Assembly (NCBI GenBank): GCA_004292955.1
Contig: RDXX01000035.1
Span: forward strand, 36,694-100,693
Direction: 5' to 3'
Length of the DNA stretch: 64,000 bases
DNA from: Oscillatoriales cyanobacterium
GTDB lineage: Bacteria; Cyanobacteriota; Cyanobacteriia; Cyanobacteriales; Microcoleaceae
Shown here: piece by piece, positions 15,076-24,222 of the stretch
Layout of the letters: every line of letters begins with the position of its first letter
Numbering within the stretch: position 1 is the stretch's first letter
Made by a program: the position numbers and the translations under genes
Notes under the pieces: model-generated
Database searches by the model: none
Seen by the model: only the letters and a program-made list of their open reading frames with translations
Told to the model about the DNA's origin: nothing

Positions 15076-17148
15076 ATGCGTCAAGCAATTGTGATTAAAG
15101 GTTTAGGCAAGCGTTTCAACAGCTACAGTGCCGATCGACCTTTTACGATTATGGAGGCTGCTTTGTGGGGGTGGTGGCGGATGAAGCCACAAGCACATTT
15201 TTGGGCCTTGCGAGATGTGAGTTTTAGTGTTTCTCCTGGGGAAATGCTGGGAATTCTTGGCAAAAATGGAGCAGGAAAATCGACACTACTGCAACTGATT
15301 GGAGGTATCGGCCGTGCTGAGGAAGGAAGTATTAAAGTCAATGGCAAAATTGGCGGTTTGTTGGATTTGGGTGCAGGCTTTCACTCGGATTTAACAGGGC
15401 GAGAAAATGTGTTTGTGGGTGCGGTAGTAGCTGGTTTAACTCACCGGGAAGCGACGCGCCGCTTCTCTGATATTGTTGAATTTGCAGAATTAGAACAGTT
15501 TATTGACAGCCCCCTACGAACTTACAGTACGGGGATGCAAATGCGGCTGGCTTTTTCGGTAGCGGTACACACCGATCCGGAAGTGCTTTTAATTGATGAA
15601 CATTTGTCGGTTGGTGATGTGGCTTTTCAAACTAAATGTTTGAACAAGATAGCCGAGTTTAAAACTAAAGGTTGTGCGATTGTTTTAATTTCTCACAATG
15701 CTGGACAAATTCAGAAATTGTGCGATCGAGCTTTGTGGCTGCGGGATGGTAAAATCCAGGCTTACGGAGAGCCGGAAGTTGTAGCCGGTCAGTATTTATC
15801 GGAAATGCGATCGGAAACAGAAAAGCGCACTCCCATGCGTCCTCCTGAAGTCACAAGTACAGGCTCGGAATTGCGTGTTAATGAAAACCGTTTCGGTTCT
15901 TTGGAAGTAGAAATTACGGATGTCAAAGTGTTGCCGGATGAGGAAATAGACAGCGGCGATACGATTACTATTGAAATTCATTACACGGTTCCCAAATCGA
16001 TTGATGCTGCAATTTTTGGGGTGACAATCAGTCGGGAAGACGGTCAAAGTTGTTTTGAGACTAATACTAATCAAATGGGCCGGTTGATACCGCTGGCGAA
16101 AGGTAAAGGCAAAATCCGGCTGCACGTAGACAGGCTGGATTTAGGAAACGGGCAGTATTACGTGAATCCTGGGGTTTACGAGAAGAGTTGGGCCTACGCT
16201 TACGATTATCACTGGCACGTTTATCCGCTGTACGTGCGATCGACTGTACACCAAAAAACGATCCTTTGTCCGCCCTACCGCTGGGAGTTTGACGGCAAAA
16301 TGGAGGTGCTGGATTTGCCAGAAACAACTGACAAAGTTCACGCTTTGAACAAAAATAATCCCAGCTACGCCAAGATTTCCACTCAGTTGAAAAATAAGCA
16401 GTCACCTGACTTTTTAATTCTGGGCGCTCAAAAGTGCAGCACCGAGGCTTTATACGGTTATCTAGAAAATCACTTGCAAAATATCAAAGAAGGTGCTAAG
16501 CAAGTACACTTTTTTGAATTGAATTTCGAGCGCGGTGTTGAGTGGTACAGCAAGCAGTTGACGCGGAGTGTTGCGGGTGACAAAGTGCTGCTGTGGGAGA
16601 TGACTCCTTACTATATTTACCATCCGTTGGTGGCCGAGCGGGTTTACAAGTGTTTCCCGGATGTTAAGCTGATTGTGATGCTCCGCAACCCGGTACAAAG
16701 AGCGTGGATGCACTATCATTTAGAAGTGGCGATCGGCTGTGAAAAGCTGGATTTTGAAAAGGCGATCGCATCTGAACCAGACAGACTCAAAGGTGAGATC
16801 GAAAAATTCAAAGCCGATGAAGGCTATTACAGTTTCAACCACCAGCATTATTCCTACTTGTCGAGAGGAATTTATGTCGAACAAATCAAGAATTGGCTCG
16901 ATTATTTTCCCAGGGAACAGTTGCTAATTATCAAAAGCGAAGATTTTCAAAAAAATCCGGGAGATGTGTTTTCAGAGGTGTTAGAATTCTTGGATGTTAA
17001 GGCGAGTGCTGTCAAAGAATATCAGGGTAATAGTGCCGAAGATTACAGTAATATGCCTCCGGAAATAGAACAAGAATTAACCAATTATTTTAAGCCTTAC
17101 AATCAGGAGCTTTCTGATTTGTTGAAGGAAGATTTTAGTTGGAGTTAG
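15076..17148 (+). CDS. fusion: polysaccharide ABC ATPase (Wzt-like) + C-terminal binding domain + sulfotransferase
   Basis: 690 residues in three parts. Residues 1-245 form the ATPase: Walker A GKNGAGKST from residue 62, signature YSTGMQMRLAFSVA, Walker B VLLIDEHLSVGD, and switch His in LISHNAGQ. Residues about 265-410 resemble the Wzt C-terminal jelly-roll (LEVEITDVKVLPDEEIDSGD, then IFGVTISREDG and PLAKGKGKIRL), which in known systems binds the non-reducing end of the glycan. Residues about 440-690 are a sulfotransferase: PAPS 5'-phosphate motif LILGAQKCSTEALY (Gly450) and 3'-phosphate motif MLRNPVQRAWMHY (Arg537). Wzt proteins normally stop after about 400-450 residues. The start directly follows the permease stop. 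The fusion suggests sulfation at the point of recognition or export. Confidence 0.9.
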   Translation: MRQAIVIKGLGKRFNSYSADRPFTIMEAALWGWWRMKPQAHFWALRDVSFSVSPGEMLGILGKNGAGKSTLLQLIGGIGRAEEGSIKVNGKIGGLLDLGAGFHSDLTGRENVFVGAVVAGLTHREATRRFSDIVEFAELEQFIDSPLRTYSTGMQMRLAFSVAVHTDPEVLLIDEHLSVGDVAFQTKCLNKIAEFKTKGCAIVLISHNAGQIQKLCDRALWLRDGKIQAYGEPEVVAGQYLSEMRSETEKRTPMRPPEVTSTGSELRVNENRFGSLEVEITDVKVLPDEEIDSGDTITIEIHYTVPKSIDAAIFGVTISREDGQSCFETNTNQMGRLIPLAKGKGKIRLHVDRLDLGNGQYYVNPGVYEKSWAYAYDYHWHVYPLYVRSTVHQKTILCPPYRWEFDGKMEVLDLPETTDKVHALNKNNPSYAKISTQLKNKQSPDFLILGAQKCSTEALYGYLENHLQNIKEGAKQVHFFELNFERGVEWYSKQLTRSVAGDKVLLWEMTPYYIYHPLVAERVYKCFPDVKLIVMLRNPVQRAWMHYHLEVAIGCEKLDFEKAIASEPDRLKGEIEKFKADEGYYSFNHQHYSYLSRGIYVEQIKNWLDYFPREQLLIIKSEDFQKNPGDVFSEVLEFLDVKASAVKEYQGNSAEDYSNMPPEIEQELTNYFKPYNQELSDLLKEDFSWS

Positions 17149-17321
17149 GATGTTTGTGAAACCGCAGATGAACGCGGATTAACGCGGATTAATACGGTAA
17201 AACATAATTCCTGTAGGGGCGGGTTAACCAACCATATTTAATTTTTACCAACAATCTAGATAAACCCGCCCCCACTCCACGAAAAAAATTAGATCGCCAG
17301 TTTATTAATATAAAATCAACA

Positions 17322-19808
17322 ATGCAACGAATATTTTTAGTAGGAGCTCCAAGAAGCGGTACTACAATTCTTCAGAGTTTATTAGCGGCTCATCCTGAAG
17401 TTATTTCTTTTCCTGAATCTAAGTTTTTTCACTATTTATTGTACGAGAAGTTTGCGGCAAAGTTGCCAAGCAGGATGGAAGCTTTTTTTAATGATGAGAT
17501 TAATCGCCCTGAACTTTTGCAAGGTTTTGATGACAATCAAAGTGTGGAAGCTAAAGTTAGTTGGTTTGTCGGAGTTTTGGATGGTTTGGCTGCGGAACAG
17601 AACAAAAGCATTTGGTTGGAAAAAACGCCGGAACACATATATTTTATTGAGGATATAGACCGCTTTTTGCCAGATGTTAAGTTTATACATATTTTGCGAA
17701 ATAGTATGGATTGCATCGCTTCTATGTATGAAGCCACTCGGGATTTTAACGAATTGTGGGGCGGTGGTTGGGATTTAGATCGCTGTATCGAGGGATGGAA
17801 ATATGCAGTATTAACTAGCCATAACTATCTTGATAAATCTAATCATATCTTGGTTAGATATGAAGATCTTGTAGAAAACAAAAAGTTAGTTCTAGAGGAT
17901 ATTTGTAATTTTATTGGAATTGAGTATGATGCTGGAATGCTGATTAATTATAAGGAAAAAGCAGCTAAGCTGAGTTTGAATTTACCTTGGCATCAAGGAA
18001 TTGCCAGGGATATTCAAAGCACTAAGGTTCACAAATATCATCGAGTTTTTAAAGATAGTGAAATTAAAAATATTCTAACTCATATCGAGTGGGTAAATTC
18101 GAGAATTGCCTACAAGGTTACGGTGGAGGTGAGCGAATTAATTTCGGATATTAAGGTTCCACAAATATTCAATCGCGTTTGCTGTACAATCAAGTTAGCA
18201 GGTGTTGAACTCGAAGTTAGGGATTTGGAGCTTAATACTATACCAATCCTTTGGCTGCTCCTTCGACAATACAATAGCATGGCTGGGCTCTTATTTCTAC
18301 GCAAGTCCCTTATTGAATTGCCAGTCTGTGACGGGATTGTGACGGGTACGGTGTTGGCAGATGCGATCGCAGCCCAGTTTGCTTGGCCAATACTTTCACG
18401 CTTCTTTCAAGACAATCCAGAAACTCCCCAACTGGAATGGACGCTATTTTTACAAGAAATCTGGAATCGTCCTAATTGGGTTGAGGCTAATTTTTACAAT
18501 CCCGAAACCGTCGATGAAGCAGTCACAATCACTCTCGATGGAGACTTGATTGCTGTGGAAGTTAGCGAAGAATTGACTAATATAAAAGTTGAGCTTGCTG
18601 AAATTGACGTGCTGGTGACAGTAGGCGGTGTGGCGATCGCTATTGTAACCGTTACCGTGGAAAATAACTTTGTTTCTGCTCAAAAAGTGCGATCGACAAT
18701 TACTCGAAATATCGGTTTTGAGTTGTGCGTCGCCACCGTGCGAGAAGCTTTGTTGGGAAAACCGCTAGATAATAAGCAATCGTTGCGATCGCGCTTAACC
18801 TCTACTGCACAACAAAGGTCGAATCTGCCCGACTGGTTGAATGCAAAGGGTTCTAGGGGCATTTACCCCCAAGATGCGGTGATGTTCGGTAGGCGATGTG
18901 GTGCAACAGGAACCAGTATCAGCCGCCGCGCCGCACTCCCAGCCCAGGCGCTGCGGGAATTAACGAAATCAGCAGCAATCGCAGGGGAAGTGATAATCCA
19001 AATTCCCAGAGAAAACGAGTTACCAAAGCAAGTATTTTACGCACCAGAAATCATTTGGCAAAAATCGCCTTACCGAGAAGTTTCTCACTCAGTGAAAACT
19101 CAAATATTTGACAATGATAGCATCACAGAAAAACTCTCGATTCTCGCCTACCGTCGCATTTCTCCCGATGGTTTAAATGCAATTACTCCGCAGGTTTTTG
19201 AACAACAGTTGCAGTATCTGAAAGAAAATGGTTATTACAGTGCAACTTGGGAAGATTGGCAAAATGCAAAACTAACTAAAACTCCTTTACCAGGTAAAGC
19301 TGTATTAATAACTTTTGACGGTGGCTATCTCGACTTTTTAACCTACGCTTTCCCTTTGCTAAAACGCTTTGACTTTACAGCCACTGTTTTTCTAGTAGCC
19401 GAGTCAATAGGAAAGACAAATAGTTGGGAAAAAGCCGAATTTGAACAAGTACAGTTAATGGAATGGCCGGAAATTAGACAATTGCGGGATGCAGGGATTG
19501 AATTTGGTTCCATGTCTGCCACCTATCAGCCTCTGACTTCATTGTCCCCCACCGAAATTGTGCGCGAAGCGGCGAAATCCCGCGCAACTTTGGAACGGGG
19601 ATTAGGGAAATCTGTGAGAGTTTTTGCCTATCCCTACGGGAATGTCGATGAAATTGTAGCGCATTTAATCGGAGCAAGTGGGTATAGTTTCGGTGTATCA
19701 TATAGATGGAGTACGAGCAATTTTCACGATTCTTTAATGTCGCTACCCCGCCTTCAAGTAACAGCAGAAAATTTCTGGGAATTGGTTCGTAGATGTGTAT
19801 ATTTGTAG
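17322..19808 (+). CDS. sulfotransferase fused to accessory modules and a degenerate polysaccharide-deacetylase domain
   Basis: 828 residues. Residues 1-260 are a sulfotransferase: RIFLVGAPRSGTTILQSLLA (PAPS loop at 8-15) and LRNSMDCIASMYE (Arg126). Residues about 265-362 and 409-480 each resemble the module of the neighbouring glycosyltransferases (CCTIKLAGVELEVRDLEL; VLVTVGGVAIAIVTVTV). Residues about 605-828 follow the NodB deacetylase layout, but the first motif reads TFDGGY (664-669) instead of TFDDG, and the second reads FGSMSATYQPL (728-738) where metal-binding His are expected. AYPYG is kept. The deacetylase domain is therefore probably not a normal metal enzyme. The stop TAG belongs to the flanking repeat (TTGTAGGGTGCG). 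Confidence 0.85.
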   Translation: MQRIFLVGAPRSGTTILQSLLAAHPEVISFPESKFFHYLLYEKFAAKLPSRMEAFFNDEINRPELLQGFDDNQSVEAKVSWFVGVLDGLAAEQNKSIWLEKTPEHIYFIEDIDRFLPDVKFIHILRNSMDCIASMYEATRDFNELWGGGWDLDRCIEGWKYAVLTSHNYLDKSNHILVRYEDLVENKKLVLEDICNFIGIEYDAGMLINYKEKAAKLSLNLPWHQGIARDIQSTKVHKYHRVFKDSEIKNILTHIEWVNSRIAYKVTVEVSELISDIKVPQIFNRVCCTIKLAGVELEVRDLELNTIPILWLLLRQYNSMAGLLFLRKSLIELPVCDGIVTGTVLADAIAAQFAWPILSRFFQDNPETPQLEWTLFLQEIWNRPNWVEANFYNPETVDEAVTITLDGDLIAVEVSEELTNIKVELAEIDVLVTVGGVAIAIVTVTVENNFVSAQKVRSTITRNIGFELCVATVREALLGKPLDNKQSLRSRLTSTAQQRSNLPDWLNAKGSRGIYPQDAVMFGRRCGATGTSISRRAALPAQALRELTKSAAIAGEVIIQIPRENELPKQVFYAPEIIWQKSPYREVSHSVKTQIFDNDSITEKLSILAYRRISPDGLNAITPQVFEQQLQYLKENGYYSATWEDWQNAKLTKTPLPGKAVLITFDGGYLDFLTYAFPLLKRFDFTATVFLVAESIGKTNSWEKAEFEQVQLMEWPEIRQLRDAGIEFGSMSATYQPLTSLSPTEIVREAAKSRATLERGLGKSVRVFAYPYGNVDEIVAHLIGASGYSFGVSYRWSTSNFHDSLMSLPRLQVTAENFWELVRRCVYL

Positions 19809-20117
19809 GGTGCGTCAGCCAGAGATTTTTAAGACAATCAAAAACATTTCAACTGACGCACCCTACAAGTGAAATTGCTGCAACAAGGTGCGTCAGCCAG
19901 ATATTTTCAACTCAACAAAAATCTTTCAACTGACGTACCCTACAAGTGAAATTGCTGCAACAAGGTGTGTCAGCCAGATATTTTCAACTCAATCAAAAAT
20001 CTTTCAACTGACGCACCCTACAAGGGAAATTGCTGCAACAAGGTGCGTCAGCCAGATATTTTCAACTCAATCAAAAATCTTTCAACTGACGCACCCTACA
20101 AGTGAAATTGCTGCATC
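19804..20117. repeat. four-copy palindromic array between convergent genes
   Basis: Units start with GTGCGTCAGCCAGA at 19810, 19888 and 20043, and with a GTGTGTCAG variant at 19965, a period of 77-78 bp. Each unit ends with CAACTGACGCACCCTACAAG, the inverted partner of its own start, so each copy can form a hairpin with 10 or more pairs. GAAATTGCTGCAACAAG separates the units. The outer TTGTAG on each side supplies the last codon and stop of the gene on that side. Confidence 0.9.
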
Positions 20118-21316
20118 AATCCCTGAAATTTACGTCGCAAATAACCGCCAAATCCTCTGGAAATCTTCTCAAACTTATAATCAAATAAAATATCCATCAC
20201 ATCTTTAGTTTTCATGTACTTTAAATAAGAAATCATTTTATCTGTCAGTTCATCATTAACATCATCAATATACTTTCTCACCGCCAACCTTTCCGAAATA
20301 TTCCATTTGCGATCGAATTTGCGGTGCATTTGGGTCTCATAATCCGCAAAATCCGAGATTTTCCCATCCAAATATTGTTCAATGTATTTCCCAGCGATTT
20401 CGGCACCATCCATCCCGTGTCTAATCCCTTCGCCGCCCAGAAAATTAACTGTCGAGACAGTATCGCCGATCGCAATTATGTTATCCTTCCAATAAATATC
20501 CTGCAAACCGCGACTGTATTTCAGCGTCGAACCGTGTTTGTCAATAATTTTATAACTTTTAGACTTCAAATATTCATCAATCAGCAAATCAATATACTGT
20601 TTCAGCGGTGACAAATGCTTAACCGTTTTGGCATCTAAAAAAATGCGTCCCGCACCAACTTTCAGTCTATTTTGTTCCATAGGAAATATCCAAGAATAAC
20701 CCTTCGGCATCCATTTATCACCCAAAAAGAAGATTAAATCATTGGCATATTTATTGTAAACTTCCGGTTCAACTTCAATTAAATATTCGATTCCGGTACC
20801 CGACAAAAAATCAGGCTTGTCCTTTTCCTTGTCGTACATAATCGCCCTAGCAAAGCCAGTAGCATCAACCAAGACTTTCGTGCTAACTTTGATAAGTTGC
20901 CCGTCAGATAACTGTTTAAATTCTACTGTAGTTTCGCCGTTGGCTTGCGAATGTCCGGTATAGCGACAACCCAGCCAAACTTCACCGCCAAATCGCTCAA
21001 CTTCGTCGGCTAAAAATGCTCTAAATTTTGCAAAGTTGAGTACAACTCCCAAACTTTCGGGAGATTCCCAAGTTTGACTAACTTTGCTAGTTTCAATAGT
21101 CAGTTTGTGCCAAAAACTGCCGATAACTGATTCGGGTAAATCGAATTGAGAGAGGGTTTCTAAAGGTGTGGCGGCGCTGGAAAAGTCATTTTTATTAAAA
21201 TTGTCGTTTTGTTCTGCAAGCAAAACTTTGCGACCGGATTTGGCTAGAATTCTTGCACAGTGGCCTCCTGCTGGGCCGGCTCCTACTATTACTATATCAA
21301 AATTTTTTAAATTCAT
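20096..21316 (-). CDS. geranylgeranyl-reductase-family FAD oxidoreductase
   Basis: 406 residues. FAD dinucleotide motif FDIVIVGAGPAGGHCARILA at the N-terminus, then KVLLAEQNDN, a middle motif LVDATGFARAIM, and the second FAD motif IIAIGDTVSTVNFLGGEGIR, as in geranylgeranyl reductases and related prenyl-reducing or monooxygenase flavoproteins. It is not the canonical ChlP. A role in reducing isoprenoid chains fits the nearby dxs but is inference. The final residues QFHL and the stop are encoded inside the terminal copy of the 19804-20117 repeat, so the C-terminus has been replaced or trimmed by repeat sequence. Confidence 0.8.
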   Translation of the reverse strand: MNLKNFDIVIVGAGPAGGHCARILAKSGRKVLLAEQNDNFNKNDFSSAATPLETLSQFDLPESVIGSFWHKLTIETSKVSQTWESPESLGVVLNFAKFRAFLADEVERFGGEVWLGCRYTGHSQANGETTVEFKQLSDGQLIKVSTKVLVDATGFARAIMYDKEKDKPDFLSGTGIEYLIEVEPEVYNKYANDLIFFLGDKWMPKGYSWIFPMEQNRLKVGAGRIFLDAKTVKHLSPLKQYIDLLIDEYLKSKSYKIIDKHGSTLKYSRGLQDIYWKDNIIAIGDTVSTVNFLGGEGIRHGMDGAEIAGKYIEQYLDGKISDFADYETQMHRKFDRKWNISERLAVRKYIDDVNDELTDKMISYLKYMKTKDVMDILFDYKFEKISRGFGGYLRRKFQGLMQQFHL

Positions 21317-21320
21317 CTTA

Positions 21321-21692
21321 CTATAAATTCGCTTCTAATGTCAAAACATCCGCCGAAATATCAACTACCAAGCGCCGATTTTTCAGCCATTGCCGGCCGA
21401 TTAAAATTTCCGGTACTCCTGCACCCACATGAACAGGAATGTCAAATTCTTGACCCTCAAGACGCACTTTTCCTGCATAAATATCGAAATCAAATTCTCC
21501 CTTAGCTGTTTGCATTGTTTCTTTGTCTACATAAGTCCAATCAAGCCCTTCTAAATCCTGAATATCCATTGCTAAACAGCCAGAAAAACCTGTATCTAGC
21601 AGAGTATCAACAGGTAATTCTAAGCCGTTATCGGCAATCAATGAAATTTCAAAAAATAGCTCGTCATTATCGCCAAATATTCCTTCCATCAT
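21321..21692 (-). CDS. retropepsin-like aspartic protease (clan AA)
   Basis: 123 residues. LPVDTLLDTGFSGCLAMD contains the DTGxSG active-site motif of single-domain, retroviral-type aspartic proteases, which work as dimers. The flap-like middle and EILIGRQWLKNRRLVVDI (ILG-type motif) complete the fold. The frame extends four codons further upstream, but the ATG at 21692 forms a 4-base ATGA overlap with the stop of the preceding gene and is preferred. The target is unknown. The two-gene arrangement suggests the partner is a substrate or regulator. Confidence 0.8.
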   Translation of the reverse strand: MMEGIFGDNDELFFEISLIADNGLELPVDTLLDTGFSGCLAMDIQDLEGLDWTYVDKETMQTAKGEFDFDIYAGKVRLEGQEFDIPVHVGAGVPEILIGRQWLKNRRLVVDISADVLTLEANL

Positions 21693-22006
21693 ATCGTGCC
21701 ACAAACTCCGGTTTCATTAATCCGAAATACGTGGGGGATAGCATTGGGATGTTTCTGACGACACATTTTTCCAGCAGCTAACGAATCTTGTTCGATAAAA
21801 TGTTCTCCGCTGTCGGGTTCAACCGCCATGTACCAGTTGTAGTGGGTTTTAATCAATTCTGGTTTGAGGCGATCGAATATGGGTTGACACCGCTGGCGAA
21901 ATGCGGCTCTTTCGGCGTACCATTGGGCTATTTCTTCTGGAGAAAGTATGCGTTTTGCGTGCAATCTTTTCCGGGGTACTGTGCGAGTTGGGTTGAGATA
22001 AGTCAT
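21689..22006 (-). CDS. conserved hypothetical partner of the aspartic protease
   Basis: 105 residues from an ATG preceded by AAGGAGA at good spacing, which decides the start over an earlier one 15 codons upstream. The N-terminus is basic and rich in Arg (PTRTVPRKRLHAKRILSPEE). The C-terminal motif NWYMAVEPDSGEHFIEQDSL, ending FRINETGVCGTI, is of a kind I associate with proteins next to retropepsin-like genes in cyanobacteria. No catalytic motif. Translationally coupled (ATGA) to the protease gene. Confidence 0.7.
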   Translation of the reverse strand: MTYLNPTRTVPRKRLHAKRILSPEEIAQWYAERAAFRQRCQPIFDRLKPELIKTHYNWYMAVEPDSGEHFIEQDSLAAGKMCRQKHPNAIPHVFRINETGVCGTI

Positions 22007-22075
22007 TGTTGATTCTCCTTTTGTGCAGTAAAGCTGAAGTAAGGTGGGCATTGCCCACCCTACAATTCTAGCTAA

Positions 22076-23983
22076 TTAGACGCTAACTGGTGACTTTTGG
22101 CGGCTAAATGTTGCTAAAATGCGATCGCACATTTGTGACGGATTCAATCCCAAAGTTGCAAAGGATTGCTCAGGCGTGGCATGATCCACCAATGTATCAG
22201 GTACACCCAACCGCATCAATGGAACTAGGATATTGTTATCCATCAAAGCTTCGGCTACTGCTGAACCAAAGCCACCCATTAAACAGCCTTCTTCCATTGT
22301 GACAACTTTGCCGATTCGCTGTGCCAAAGGTAAGATTAATTCGGTGTCTAAAGGCTTGACAAAACGCGCATTAATCACAGTTGCTTCAATGCCATGTTCG
22401 CTCAACATCTCGGCGGTTTGCATTGCCGGATACACCATTGAACCGTAACCTAAGATTAGCACGTCATCGCCGTTGCGAAGGATTTCCGCTTTGCCGATCG
22501 GCAATTCTTCCCAACCTTCTTCCATCAGAGGCACGCCGTAACCGTTACCGCGCGGGTAACGCATGGCGATCGGGCCTGTCGTGTGGTTGATTCCCGTGAC
22601 TACCATCCGCTGCAATTCTGCCTCGTCTTTTGGTGCCATAATTGTCATATTTGGCAGACAGCGCAAGAAGGAAATATCGTACATTCCCTGGTGCGTGGGG
22701 CCGTCGGCGCCGACAATCCCAGCGCGATCCAAACAGAAGAACACTGGCAAGTTTTGGATGCAGACATCGTGAACAATTTGGTCGTATCCGCGCTGCAAAA
22801 ATGTCGAGTAAATTACTACAACCGGGCGCATTCCTTCGCAGGCTAAACCAGCCGACAATGTGACGGCGTGTTGTTCGGCAATGCCGACATCAATGTATTG
22901 TTTCGGGAGTTTTTCCTGAAGTTTGTCTAGACAAGTTCCCGTTGCCATTGCCGCAGTAATCCCAACAATTTTTGGATTATCTTCTGCTAGCTTAACCAAG
23001 GCATGAGCAAAGACTTTTGAGTAAGCGGGAGGCTTGGGTTTGGTCGAAGGAATGCCTTTACCAGTCGCTAAATTAAACGGGTTTTGAGCGTGATATCCTA
23101 CTTGGTCTTTTTCGGCGATCGCATATCCTTTGCCCTTCACCGTCACCACGTGAACTAACACAGGGCCTTGGATGGTGTGACCTTGTTTGAAAGTAGCAAT
23201 TAACTCTTCCAAATTGTGTCCATCTACCGGGCCCATGTAGGTAAAGCCTAATTCTTCAATTACGGCTCCAACTTTGGACACGGCTAACCGTTTCATGCCT
23301 TCTTTAAGGCGTTCCATTTCTGGGGTAAAAGTTTCGCCAACAAACGGAATTTGTTTGAATTGTTCCTCTAAGTTATCTTTGAGAAATTGCACCGGCTGCG
23401 AGAGTCGCATTTTGTTCAAATAGCGGGTAATTGCGCCGACATTGGGCGAGATTGACATCTCGTTGTCGTTGAGCACTACCATCACATTAGTTTTCGGCAT
23501 ATGGCCGGCGTGGTTGATCGCTTCTAGTGCCATGCCGCCAGTCAATGCGCCGTCGCCGATGACTGCTACAGTTTTAAAGTTTTCGCCCTTGAGGTCGCGC
23601 GCCATCGCCATCCCTAAGGCTGCGGAGATGCTCGTGGAAGCGTGGCCGGCGCCGAAATGGTCAAATTTACTCTCGCAGCGCTTGAGGTAGCCTGCAACGC
23701 CGTCTTTTTGGCGTAGAGTGTGAAAATTGTTGTAGCGGCCGGTGATCAATTTGTGCGGATAAGCTTGGTGGCCGACATCCCAGGTAACTTTGTCGCGATC
23801 GAGGTCGAGTGTTTGGTAGAGTGCTAAGGTGAGTTCCACTACACCCAATCCTGGGCCAAGGTGTCCGCCGCTAGCGGCTACTGTTTCTAAATGCTTTTCT
23901 CGAATTTGTCGGGCAATTTGTTCGAGTTGATGAATCGACAGGCCGTGTAATTGGTTTGGATGAGTCAGTTCGCTGAGATGCAT
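22076..23983 (-). CDS. dxs: 1-deoxy-D-xylulose-5-phosphate synthase
   Basis: 635 residues, the usual DXS length. ThDP-binding motif [20 protein letters not shown]; substrate and cofactor motifs [16 protein letters not shown] and [19 protein letters not shown]-terminal transketolase domain [14 protein letters not shown]. The enzyme condenses pyruvate and glyceraldehyde-3-phosphate, the first step of the MEP isoprenoid pathway that feeds carotenoids, phytol and quinones. It stands alone on the reverse strand, with a 240-base leader region before it that holds no gene. Confidence 0.97.
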   Translation of the reverse strand: MHLSELTHPNQLHGLSIHQLEQIARQIREKHLETVAASGGHLGPGLGVVELTLALYQTLDLDRDKVTWDVGHQAYPHKLITGRYNNFHTLRQKDGVAGYLKRCESKFDHFGAGHASTSISAALGMAMARDLKGENFKTVAVIGDGALTGGMALEAINHAGHMPKTNVMVVLNDNEMSISPNVGAITRYLNKMRLSQPVQFLKDNLEEQFKQIPFVGETFTPEMERLKEGMKRLAVSKVGAVIEELGFTYMGPVDGHNLEELIATFKQGHTIQGPVLVHVVTVKGKGYAIAEKDQVGYHAQNPFNLATGKGIPSTKPKPPAYSKVFAHALVKLAEDNPKIVGITAAMATGTCLDKLQEKLPKQYIDVGIAEQHAVTLSAGLACEGMRPVVVIYSTFLQRGYDQIVHDVCIQNLPVFFCLDRAGIVGADGPTHQGMYDISFLRCLPNMTIMAPKDEAELQRMVVTGINHTTGPIAMRYPRGNGYGVPLMEEGWEELPIGKAEILRNGDDVLILGYGSMVYPAMQTAEMLSEHGIEATVINARFVKPLDTELILPLAQRIGKVVTMEEGCLMGGFGSAVAEALMDNNILVPLMRLGVPDTLVDHATPEQSFATLGLNPSQMCDRILATFSRQKSPVSV

Positions 23984-24222
23984 ATTTTAAAATCCCGCTC
24001 CTAAGAATTAGGACGAATCCTTAACAGATAATAGTTTGAGCCTGCGGCGTTCGGTACGCGCAAACTTAGAATATTTTACCTGTTATTTGAGAAAAACTGT
24101 TAGGCGTAAGATTTTTATTATTTTTGACCTGGTAATTATAATAAGTAAGTCGCAAACAGTCAATATAAAAAATCCTTATCTTGTTAGTTGGTAACGGCTA
24201 ATTATTAGCTGCACGGGGATTA

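Noticed and set aside
19804..20117. Possible CRISPR array
   Set aside because: Units are repeated in full, including the parts between the palindromes; there are no unique spacers and no cas genes.
20096..21316. Canonical ChlP geranylgeranyl reductase
   Set aside because: The flavoprotein shares the FAD motifs but not the ChlP-specific regions I would expect; only the broad family is supported.
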